The position numbers and the translations under genes are program-made. Below the pieces are notes generated by a model, which was not told the DNA's origin, searched no databases, and worked only from the letters and a program-made list of their open reading frames with translations. From M3007 sp032115775 (lineage in GTDB: Bacteria; Bacteroidota; Bacteroidia; Chitinophagales; Saprospiraceae), in assembly GCA_032115775.1 (NCBI GenBank), contig JAUMBL010000060.1, forward strand, positions 1-64,000: a stretch of 64,000 nucleotides of DNA, in the 5' to 3' direction. This document shows, piece by piece, positions 9,499-16,685 of the stretch; the stretch's first letter is position 1, and every line of letters starts with the position of its first letter.

Positions 9499-9939
9499 TT
9501 AAACTCCATCTAGTACCCACTCCTTCGCCAGCCGAATGCCCGCTTCCAAATGCCCGCGCGCCGGTTCGGACAAGCCCGCGCCCAAATCCCAGTTATAGCC
9601 CTGCAGCGCCAAAATCTGCGCCTCCGGCCGGCAATCGTACAAAGTTTGGCACAGAGACAGCACCTCGCCGGGAGCCATTTGGTGCGTAGAAAAATACAAG
9701 GCTTCTAGTGGGATACAAGGCTGCAAAGCTGCGCCGCCGGGTACCGGCGCGCGACTGGCGTCCACGAACAAAATCCTCGAAAACCTGCGCGCCAATTCCG
9801 CATCCTCCACCATCAACTGATACCGGTATTCCAGCGCGCACACCGCGCCGAATTCGGGCGCCAATGCGTCGAGCAGCGCCCAACCCAGCCCGTCGTCGCC
9901 GCGACTTTGATTGCCGATTCCGAGAAGTAATGTGTGCAT
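9499..9939 (-). CDS. hoxW: Hydrogenase maturation protease (HoxW/HycI type)
   Basis: A 146-residue endopeptidase that removes the C-terminal peptide of the [NiFe] hydrogenase large subunit after nickel insertion. The N-terminus MHTLLLGIGNQSRGDDGLGW carries the family motif GIGN...DDG with a metal-binding acidic residue, and a second acidic/Asp site (FVDAS) and a histidine (STHQ) follow, as expected for nickel recognition. The start at 9939 is chosen because the longer frame adds an unrelated 30-residue extension that breaks the usual family N-terminus. It is the last gene of the hox operon, 275 nt after hoxH, with a strong hairpin in the gap. Its substrate is predicted to be HoxH just upstream. 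Confidence 0.88.
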   Translation of the reverse strand: MHTLLLGIGNQSRGDDGLGWALLDALAPEFGAVCALEYRYQLMVEDAELARRFSRILFVDASRAPVPGGAALQPCIPLEALYFSTHQMAPGEVLSLCQTLYDCRPEAQILALQGYNWDLGAGLSEPARGHLEAGIRLAKEWVLDGV

Positions 9940-10050
9940 TTTTTTGATTTGCAGGAGCTTGTCCCGGCAGCAAAAATCGGGTAAAAAATTGATTTTTTGT
10001 AAAATCCCGATCGTGCGTGTGTGCATCAAAAAAGACTTTACGCACGAGAT

Positions 10051-10124
10051 TGACTAACCCGCGGCTTCAGCCGGGTAGTCAGGCGCCCTCGGTATGTCCC
10101 CCGGCTGAGGCCGCGGGTTAGTCA
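10051..10124. repeat. 25-bp inverted repeat (large hairpin) between hoxH and hoxW
   Basis: TGACTAACCCGCGGCTTCAG (start of left arm, 10051-10075) pairs with the arm at 10100-10124 with a single mismatch around a 24-nt loop. A third partial copy (GCTGAAGCCGGG) follows near 10137. It could be a dispersed palindromic repeat or could reduce transcription into hoxW. Confidence 0.75.
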
Positions 10125-10214
10125 GGCGCGCAGAAGCTGAAGCCGGGGGCGGGTCTGTGGGTTTTAGCCCACCCCATTCTGCGAATTCCCCGAATTCTGC
10201 GGGATTCCCGAATT

Positions 10215-11675
10215 CTACGCCCCCCCCATTCTGCGGGATACCCCCACCAATTTCCCCGCCGCATCATACACCTCCAATTGCAACGGCATCTGCCCCAGCG
10301 CATGCGTAGCGCAGCTCAAACAAGGATCATACGCCCGGATCGCCACTTCCACCTGGTTGAGCATCCCCTCGGTGATCTCCGGCTGCTTATCCAGGATTTT
10401 TTGAGCCACCCAGCGCACGGCGCGGTTCATGGCCTCGTTGTTGTGGGTGGTGGAGACGATCAGGTTGCAGCGCAGGATTTTCCCCTTTTCATCCACCTGA
10501 TAATGGTGCGTAAGCGTGCCCCGCGGCGCCTCGATGATCCCGATGCCTTCCAGCCGGGGGATGCCCTCCCGCTGCAAATCGGTGCTCAGGATTTCCGGGT
10601 CGTGGAGCAGATCGCGCATTAGTTCGGCGCAATGCAACATCTCCACCAAGCGGGCCCAGTGGCTGTACATCGTCCGGTTATTGACCCGGCTGCCGTGGAA
10701 AGCCGCCAGGTCCTGGCGCGCCTTTTCGGCCAGCGGACTGGGGACGAAATCGCAGACGTTCAGCCGGGCGAGCGGACCCACGCGGTTCCAGCCTGTTTCC
10801 CGGCCCAGGGAAGTCAGGTACGGAAATTTCATATACGACCAACGCTCCACCGCTTCGGAGAAATACTGGGCGTAGGTATCCGTCGGGATATCCGCCAGGG
10901 TGCGATTACCGTCGGCGTCCACCGCGCGGAGGCGACCGTGGTACAGATCGAGGGCGCCGTCGGGGCGCACCAGGCCGAGATGCCCCGATGGATACGCGGC
11001 AAAATCATCCAGCAGCGCGCGGTGTTGTTCGTGGTACGCGCGGATAAAGGCCAGCATCTCCGCCGACCAGTCCACCATCGTATCTACCGACGGGATTTCC
11101 ACGCCTTGCAGAAAATAATCGCGTTCCTCGGGGGTGAACGTTTTGTACATCCCGCCCGGCACCGCAGCGACGCCGTGAATCCGTTTGCCGGCGATGGCCC
11201 GGATGATTTCCTGGCCGAATTTGCGCATCAGAATGCCTTTCCGCGCCAACTCCCGATCCGCCTGAGCCACGGCGACCACGTTGCGTTTTTCCACCGGCGC
11301 CTCAAATCCAAACAGCAGATCGGGCGAGGCAAGGTAGAAAAAATGCAACGCGTGCGACTGAAACACTTGTCCGTAGTGCAAGAGTCGGCGGAGTTTTTCC
11401 GCTGCGGGCGCTAAATTTTCGGGATCCACGCCGGCAATCTGATCAATCGCCTTGGCGGCGGCGAGGTGGTGGCTGACCGGACAGATGCCGCACAGCCTTT
11501 GTACCAGTACCGGCGCTTCCCAGTACGGACGCCCCTGGATGAAGCGCTCAAAACCGCGAAATTCCACGATATGAAAATACGCGCCTTCCACGCGGCCGGC
11601 GGCATCCAGGTGAATGCTCACCCGACCGTGGCCTTCCACGCGGGTGACCGGATCAATAATGATTTTTCGTTCCAT
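10215..11675 (-). CDS. hoxH: NAD-reducing [NiFe] hydrogenase large subunit HoxH
   Basis: A 486-residue catalytic subunit. The two nickel-binding motifs are present: RLCGICPVSHH near residue 62 and DPCLSCATH near the C-terminus, giving four cysteine ligands for the Ni-Fe site. After the final His a 28-residue peptide (ALGQMPLQLEVYDAAGKLVG...) remains, the substrate of the maturation protease. The sequence type (IDPVTRVEGHGRVSIHLD start, CATH C-motif) and the diaphorase partners place it in the bidirectional, NAD-linked group 3d. The gene begins one base after the hoxUY stop codon, so the two are translationally coupled. A run of eight G (10220-10227 on the opposite strand C) lies just before the stop, within the cleaved peptide. 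Confidence 0.95.
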   Translation of the reverse strand: MERKIIIDPVTRVEGHGRVSIHLDAAGRVEGAYFHIVEFRGFERFIQGRPYWEAPVLVQRLCGICPVSHHLAAAKAIDQIAGVDPENLAPAAEKLRRLLHYGQVFQSHALHFFYLASPDLLFGFEAPVEKRNVVAVAQADRELARKGILMRKFGQEIIRAIAGKRIHGVAAVPGGMYKTFTPEERDYFLQGVEIPSVDTMVDWSAEMLAFIRAYHEQHRALLDDFAAYPSGHLGLVRPDGALDLYHGRLRAVDADGNRTLADIPTDTYAQYFSEAVERWSYMKFPYLTSLGRETGWNRVGPLARLNVCDFVPSPLAEKARQDLAAFHGSRVNNRTMYSHWARLVEMLHCAELMRDLLHDPEILSTDLQREGIPRLEGIGIIEAPRGTLTHHYQVDEKGKILRCNLIVSTTHNNEAMNRAVRWVAQKILDKQPEITEGMLNQVEVAIRAYDPCLSCATHALGQMPLQLEVYDAAGKLVGVSRRMGGA

Positions 11676-11676
11676 C

Positions 11677-12969
11677 TCAGTCGTATTTGAATTCGTGGTA
11701 CAGTACTTGATTCTGCTCGCCGAATAGCAAGTTGCGGATCACCTTCCAAATATGCTCCGGCGAAGGCGGGCAGCCGGGAATCAGATAGTCAATCCGCACG
11801 ACCTCGTGGCAGGCATAGACTTTGTCCAGCAGCTTGGGCAGCTCGACGTCGTGGGGGATGGTCGCCTCCGCCGCCGGGGTGGTCGGCGAAAAAAGGTAGG
11901 CTTCTTCGAGGCACTCCTGCAGCGACACCGTATTGCGCATCGCCGGCAGGCCGCCCCAGATCGCGCATTCGCCCAAGGCCACCAAGATATCGCAATGTTC
12001 CCGGAAAAGCCGCAGGGTATGCACGTTGTCTTCGTTGCAGCATCCGCCCTCGATGATGCCCAGGTTGCAGCGACCGGAAAACTGCTTGATGTCCGTCAGC
12101 GGCGATTTGTCCAGGCTGACCAGTTCGATCACGTCCAGCAAATCGGTGTCGAAATCGAGCAGCGACATGTGGCAACCGAAGCAGCCGGCCAGGGAGGCGG
12201 TGGCGATGCGTTTTTTGGCTTGCGGCGCGGCGGGGCTTGCGGTCGGCGCAGGCTGGGGCGGCTTTTCGGGCGCCGGATGGTCGGACGCCTGCCGGTCGAA
12301 GCGCCGGTCGCCGAACGGTTGGCTTTGATTGACGCCGCGGAGGATGATCGCCCCGGTTGGGCAAAGTTGCATCGCAGCCAGCGCGCCTGCTTCGCTCAGG
12401 CGAGCCTCCTGTTCGTAGTCAATCCCGACCACGGTTTCATTACCGCGGTGGAGATAAGCGAACACCCGTTTGCCGTCCTCGGTAAAGACCTCCTCCACGC
12501 AGCGGCGGCATTTGATACAGCGGTTGTGTTCCAGCACGATACGCCGGGGCGTATAGTCAATCAGGCGGTCTTCAAACAAGTGCGGAAATCGCGAGCCGGT
12601 CATCCCCATTTCGTAGGCGACATGCTGCAGGTCGCAAGCGCCGCTTTTTTCGCAGGCCGGGCAAAAGTGATTGCCTTCGGCAAACATCATTTCCACCAGC
12701 GCCTTGCGCAGATCGAGCAAATCGGGCGCGGTGATTTCCACCTCGAGGCCGGCTCGCACTTTTTCCGTACAGGCCACCCCGTGTTTGCCGTGGATGCGGC
12801 AGGTGCACACGCGGCAGGTACCGAGGGGCGGGTCGTGGTGCGGGAAATAGCAGAGCGTGGGCAGGAACACCCCGTTTTCGCGGGCGACCTCCACGAGGTT
12901 GCGGCCGGCTTCGGCGGTGATCGTCCGGCCGTCCAGGGTAAATTGAATGTATTGCGGGTCGGTTGTCAT
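11677..12969 (-). CDS. Fused hydrogenase subunits HoxU (diaphorase) and HoxY (small subunit)
   Basis: A 430-residue single protein joins two subunits that are usually separate. Residues 1 to about 228 are HoxU: a [2Fe-2S] ferredoxin-like part (LCYFPHHDPPLGTCRVC, then ACTEK), a His/Cys cluster site (HFCPACEKSGACDLQH) and a [4Fe-4S] site (NRCIKCRRC with LCPTGAI). A proline/alanine linker (about 230-250, PAPEKPPQPAPTASPAAPQ) leads to HoxY, about 257-430, with the proximal cluster cysteines in GCFGCHMS, LGECAIWGG and PGCPPSPEHIW. The frame is open throughout and has no internal stop, so the fusion is real in this sequence. Electrons would pass HoxH-HoxY-HoxU-HoxF-NAD. It follows hoxF but is separated from it by an inserted palindromic element. 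Confidence 0.93.
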   Translation of the reverse strand: MTTDPQYIQFTLDGRTITAEAGRNLVEVARENGVFLPTLCYFPHHDPPLGTCRVCTCRIHGKHGVACTEKVRAGLEVEITAPDLLDLRKALVEMMFAEGNHFCPACEKSGACDLQHVAYEMGMTGSRFPHLFEDRLIDYTPRRIVLEHNRCIKCRRCVEEVFTEDGKRVFAYLHRGNETVVGIDYEQEARLSEAGALAAMQLCPTGAIILRGVNQSQPFGDRRFDRQASDHPAPEKPPQPAPTASPAAPQAKKRIATASLAGCFGCHMSLLDFDTDLLDVIELVSLDKSPLTDIKQFSGRCNLGIIEGGCCNEDNVHTLRLFREHCDILVALGECAIWGGLPAMRNTVSLQECLEEAYLFSPTTPAAEATIPHDVELPKLLDKVYACHEVVRIDYLIPGCPPSPEHIWKVIRNLLFGEQNQVLYHEFKYD

Positions 12970-12992
12970 GCGCTTAATCTTTATCGTGTAGT

Positions 12993-13154
12993 GTAACTAC
13001 TTAGCCGGCTCGCTGTCTGGCCCAAAACGTCCCATTTTCCGCCATACTTCGCATTTTTTTTTGACCGTAGCGCTGCTACGGCCTGCAAAAAATCGCTTCG
13101 TCTGGCAAAAAATGGATCCTTTTTTGTCTCAGACGCGATCGGCTAAGTAGTTAC
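12993..13154. mobile_element. 162-bp palindromic MITE copy 1, at the hoxF/hoxUY junction
   Basis: Ends in perfect 16-bp inverted repeats (GTAACTACTTAGCCGG type; the inner boundary carries a C/T variant) and is flanked by the 8-bp duplication CGTGTAGT (12985-12992 and 13155-13162). Its right end encodes the last residues and the stop of hoxF. Confidence 0.95.
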
Positions 13155-14895
13155 CGTGTAGTTTTTCGATGGTTGCGTCGTACTCCGCAACGGCGCGGTC
13201 GAGGTCGAACGCGCGCGTCAGGTCATCGCCTTCCCGACTGAGTCGGGCGGCGAAGTAATCCGGAAATTGCTCCAGCGCCTGCATTGGCGCGTTGGGCGCC
13301 GTTTTGCCCAGGCCGCAGCGGCTGCTTGCGCGCATAAGTTCGCCCCAGTGGCGAATATCGGCAAGATCGGTGGCCTGCGCCAGTCCGCGGTCTAATTTTT
13401 CCAGTTTGCGTTGCAGGATAAAATTCCCGGCTCGGCAGGGCGTACACACGCCGCAGGATTCGTGTTTAAAAAAATGGGCGTAATTGAGCAGCGCCTGCAG
13501 CAGATCGCGTTTTTGGCTAAAAACCGTAAAAGCGCCCCCACAGCGGAGGGTATCCGGCGCATCGCGCATCGAAATGCGGCGGTGAAACTCGGACGGAGCG
13601 ATCAACTCGCCGGAGGGGCCGCTCAGTTGGACGAACAGCGGATCTTCCGCGCCGCACAGCGCCAGCAGTTCAGACACCGGCATGCCCCACGGCGCTTCAT
13701 AGATGCCCGGCCGGGCACAATCGCCGGACACGCTCAGCAGTTTGAAGCCGGGTTCGTCGGGGAGGCCCCGGGATGCGTACGCTTCCAGTCCGAGATCGAG
13801 CAGGTGCGCGGCGGCGGCCAGCGTTTCCACATTATGAATGAGGGTGGGTTGTTGCAGATAGCCTTTTTCCACCGGGAAATACCACTTCGTGCGCGGTTCG
13901 CCGCGCTTTCCTTCCAGCGATTCCAGGAGCGCCGTTTCTTCGCCGCAGATATAGGCGCCGGCGCCGAGTTGGATTCGGATATCGAAATCGAAGCCCGGCA
14001 GTCCGCCGGCGTTTTTGCCCAGCAAGCCCGCCGCGCGGTACTGTTCGATGGCGCGCTGCAGATCCGGCAGCAGCCAAGTGTATTCGCCGCGCAGGTAGAG
14101 GATGCCCTGATCGGCGCCGATGGTATAGCCGGCTACCAGCATACCCTCCAATACGGCGTCCGGGTACTGGTGGAGGAGAATGCGGTCTTTGAATGTGCCC
14201 GGCTCGCCTTCGTCGGCGTTGCAGACGACATATTTTTGTGCGGAATCGGCCTGTTTGCAGGCGTTCCATTTAATCCAGGCCGGGAAAAACGCACCGCCCC
14301 GACCGGACAGGCCAGATTTTTTGATCGTTTCCACCACTGCCTCGGCGCCGACCGCGGCGGCTTGCGCCAGGGCGCGACCGGGCGTGAAGGGGCGGAAGAA
14401 CACCGTTTGGTCATTTGGGGGCAGGTACCGGATTGATTCCTCCACCCGGTCGCAGATTTCCGCGGGGCGCTTGCCGGATTGCAGTTCCTGCACGATCCGG
14501 CGTACTTTTTCCGGCGTCAGGCGGGTGAAAGGGTGAAAATCAATCAGTGCCGCCGGCGCCTGGTCGCTCAGGCCGATACAGGGCGTTCGAAACAGTCCGA
14601 ATGCGCCGTCGGGGCTCACACCGTTCACCGGCGCGCCCGTGGCTTCCGAGAAAGCCTGCAGCACCGCTTCCGCGCCGGCGTGTTGCGCCACGATGCTGTC
14701 GTCCACATAGATGGTGACGGCGCCTGCCGGTTGGCGGTGAAAAAAATGGTAAAAAGAAACCACCCCTTCCAGGTCAATCGCCGAAATATCCAATGCGGCG
14801 GCCAGGCTTTGGATATCCTGATCCCGGATATGCCGATGGGTGCGCTGGAGTTCCCAGAGATGATCGAGTAGTTGCGGACGCTGGAGTTCATTCAT
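13129..14895 (-). CDS. hoxF: Hydrogenase diaphorase subunit HoxF (NuoE-like plus NuoF-like)
   Basis: A 588-residue NAD(H)/FMN subunit. Residues 1 to about 140 resemble NuoE, but the usual four [2Fe-2S] cysteines are mostly gone: YVDDSIVAQ replaces the first Cys pair and PCIGLSDQAP keeps only one of the second pair. The NuoF-like part has the nucleotide and FMN motifs GLSGRGGAFFP (about 195), NADEGEPGTFKDR (about 228) and GAYICGEETALLESLEG, and a [4Fe-4S] site (ESCGVCTPC near 475 plus a Cys near 523). The ATG at 14895 is preferred to an upstream TTG. The last residues (GNYLADRV and the stop) come from the inserted repeat; the pre-insertion end reads LHDKD followed by TAA. Confidence 0.93.
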   Translation of the reverse strand: MNELQRPQLLDHLWELQRTHRHIRDQDIQSLAAALDISAIDLEGVVSFYHFFHRQPAGAVTIYVDDSIVAQHAGAEAVLQAFSEATGAPVNGVSPDGAFGLFRTPCIGLSDQAPAALIDFHPFTRLTPEKVRRIVQELQSGKRPAEICDRVEESIRYLPPNDQTVFFRPFTPGRALAQAAAVGAEAVVETIKKSGLSGRGGAFFPAWIKWNACKQADSAQKYVVCNADEGEPGTFKDRILLHQYPDAVLEGMLVAGYTIGADQGILYLRGEYTWLLPDLQRAIEQYRAAGLLGKNAGGLPGFDFDIRIQLGAGAYICGEETALLESLEGKRGEPRTKWYFPVEKGYLQQPTLIHNVETLAAAAHLLDLGLEAYASRGLPDEPGFKLLSVSGDCARPGIYEAPWGMPVSELLALCGAEDPLFVQLSGPSGELIAPSEFHRRISMRDAPDTLRCGGAFTVFSQKRDLLQALLNYAHFFKHESCGVCTPCRAGNFILQRKLEKLDRGLAQATDLADIRHWGELMRASSRCGLGKTAPNAPMQALEQFPDYFAARLSREGDDLTRAFDLDRAVAEYDATIEKLHGNYLADRV

Positions 14896-14997
14896 AGTGT
14901 AAGCAGGTGTGGCGCAGGGCAAAGTTCCCTGGATAAGCGCCCGGAAAAATGACGGCGGTCATTGAAGCGCCTGTGGCGGCGCAAAACCGCTTTTGAT

Positions 14998-15014
14998 CCG
15001 GGGATTGTCCCCGG
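14998..15014. promoter_or_regulatory. Perfect 17-bp dyad between hoxF and the divergent ATP-grasp gene
   Basis: CCGGGGA-TTG-TCCCCGG has perfect 7-bp arms. It lies 103 bp upstream of hoxF and between a TTTG (14992-14995) and a TATATTTG (15020-15027) that resemble -33 and -7 promoter elements reading toward the gene at 15231, with a 24-bp spacing that is a little long. It may be an operator; it could also form a small hairpin. Confidence 0.4.
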
Positions 15015-15147
15015 TTGTGTATATTTGGAATATTATTATCAATTTTGCCGGATCAAACAGGACAATATTTACGGGTTAAAAATACGCAGGAAGAAAATGA
15101 TTTTTCGATTTAAACAAGATTGATTGAAAAAAAGTAACGGATTACCC

Positions 15148-15219
15148 AACCCCGAAGGAATGACCTGATTCTAAATTTGTATTTTACCATTAAAACCCCG
15201 AAGGGGTGACCTTATTCTA
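15148..15219. repeat. Two ACCCCGAAGG-type repeats, 46 bp apart
   Basis: Copies at 15148-15173 (variant CCCCGAAGGAATGACC) and 15194-15219 (CCCCGAAGGGGTGACC), ending about 12 bp before the start codon at 15231. The remainder of the 14896-15230 gap holds the dyad described separately and no gene. Confidence 0.8.
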
Positions 15220-15230
15220 AACGCACAAGC

Positions 15231-16364
15231 ATGACCATTCGCGTGGGTATACTCGCCAGAGAAGAGGCGGAATGGACGCCTTTTGGCAAGCAAACGGTAT
15301 TTTTTGAGGAGATGGCCGCGGCCGGCGCCGATCTGCCAGTCAGCCTATTCGTGTTTTCGCCGATGCGCTGGGAGGCGGACAGCGCCGACGTAGCCGGGTA
15401 TGAATACGCCGAGGGCGTTTGGCAGGAAGCAGTACGACCGATTCCAGACGTGCTCTACGATCGCTTTACGGCAAAAGCGCCCGGCGAAAAAGCGCAATAC
15501 CTTAAAATAATGGATTTTTTAATCGCCCGAAAAAGCGCGTTCACCACGCCGCCGGAGATGGTTGCTTTGTTGAAAGACAAAGTGGAATTTCATCGTTATT
15601 TAGAAACGCGCGGCATTCCCACCCTGCCGGCGACACGGATCGGCGCCTTGACGCCGCAAGAATTGGAGGCATACTGGACGTACCATCCGACGCTGTACAT
15701 CAAACCGGTCACAGGTTCGAATGGCGCCGGAATTGCGATTTTAGAACTGCAAGGCGACCAAGGGACGCTTCGAATACCCAACCTGCAGCCCATCGAAATC
15801 CCCAAAAGCGACTGCTTCGAATACCTGAAAAAGTATTTTGACGGCGCCGAGTACTTCGTGCAGCCCAAAGCGCGCATGATCCGGTACGAAGATAGTCCCT
15901 ACGATATTCGGGTACTGATTCAAAATCGCGGACAAAACCGATACCAGATCACCGGACAGGGCGTCCGAATCGGCAATCCGGTCACTTGGGTGTCGAATCT
16001 CAGCGCGGGAGGCGGCGCCCGCCCCTTGGAGGTCTTGCAGGAAGCCATTGTGCGCTGCGGACTAGATTACGCCGAGCAACTCGCGCAAATGGAAGTAGTT
16101 TGCCTGCGCTGCACGCGCCTGCTGCACGAGCAGTTCGGCGATTTTGCCGAAATCGCCTTTGATATTTTACTGACCGAGGATCGCGGGCCGATCGTACTCG
16201 AGGCCAATGGCAAACCCGCCCGGCGGATTTTTATCCTGCTCGCCAGAAATTTTCCGGAGGGCTCGGCCAGACACGAGGAGTTTAAAAGCCTGCGCAGGCA
16301 AAGCGTGCGAGGGCCGATGGTGTTTATTGCCAATACCTGGCTTGGAAACGAAACGGACTGCTGA
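15231..16364 (+). CDS. YheC/YheD-type ATP-grasp protein
   Basis: A 377-residue protein with the layout of the YheC/YheD ATP-grasp family: an N-terminal domain (VGILAREEAEWTPFGKQTVFF, then PDVLYDRF), an ATP-grasp core (TLYIKPVTGSNGAGIAIL as the lysine/glycine-rich loop, VQPKARMIRYEDSPYDIRVL as the strand carrying the DxR motif) and a late metal-binding segment (EIAFDILL, VLEANGKPARRIF). Family members were first described as spore-coat associated proteins in Bacillus; this organism is not a spore former, so another ligase role on a peptide-like or envelope substrate is likely. It stands alone, divergent from hoxF. The substrate cannot be inferred. Confidence 0.78.
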   Translation: MTIRVGILAREEAEWTPFGKQTVFFEEMAAAGADLPVSLFVFSPMRWEADSADVAGYEYAEGVWQEAVRPIPDVLYDRFTAKAPGEKAQYLKIMDFLIARKSAFTTPPEMVALLKDKVEFHRYLETRGIPTLPATRIGALTPQELEAYWTYHPTLYIKPVTGSNGAGIAILELQGDQGTLRIPNLQPIEIPKSDCFEYLKKYFDGAEYFVQPKARMIRYEDSPYDIRVLIQNRGQNRYQITGQGVRIGNPVTWVSNLSAGGGARPLEVLQEAIVRCGLDYAEQLAQMEVVCLRCTRLLHEQFGDFAEIAFDILLTEDRGPIVLEANGKPARRIFILLARNFPEGSARHEEFKSLRRQSVRGPMVFIANTWLGNETDC

Positions 16365-16415
16365 GTACGAAACAGTTTTACAGAGCCGCCGCATGCGCGT
16401 AACCTATAAAAACCC

Positions 16416-16577
16416 GTAACTACTTAGCCGGTCGCGTCTGAGACAAAAAAGGATCCATTTTCTGCCAGACGAAGCGATTTTTTGCAGGCCGTAGCAGCGC
16501 TACGGTCAAAAAAAATTGCGAAGTATGGCGGAAAATGGGACTTTTTGGGCCAGACAGCGAGCCGGCTAAGTAGTTAC
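16416..16577. mobile_element. 162-bp palindromic MITE copy 2
   Basis: Perfect 16-bp terminal inverted repeats GTAACTACTTAGCCGG / CCGGCTAAGTAGTTAC, centre CCGTAGC-AGC-GCTACGG, and an 8-bp target duplication AAAAACCC (16408-16415 and 16578-16585). It occupies most of the gap between the ATP-grasp and acyl-CoA synthetase genes, upstream of the latter's promoter. Confidence 0.97.
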
Positions 16578-16607
16578 AAAAACCCAAAACAACAGCATAG
16601 TAATAGT

Positions 16608-16641
16608 TTTGCTGTCATAAAAACAAAATGATGTACCTTTG
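16608..16641 (+). promoter_or_regulatory. Bacteroidota-type promoter for the acyl-CoA synthetase gene
   Basis: TTTG at 16608-16611, 22 bp, then TACCTTTG at 16634-16641, matching the -33 TTTG and -7 TAnnTTTG consensus. Predicted transcript start is near 16648, giving a leader of about 38 nt before the ATG at 16686. Confidence 0.65.
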
Positions 16642-16685
16642 ACACTTCGGTCAACCGTTTTTTAACCTGAACAAAACGTTACGCT

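Noticed and set aside
9318..9509. Small open frame of 63 codons
   Set aside because: It is formed by the repeat sequences themselves and has no protein-like features.
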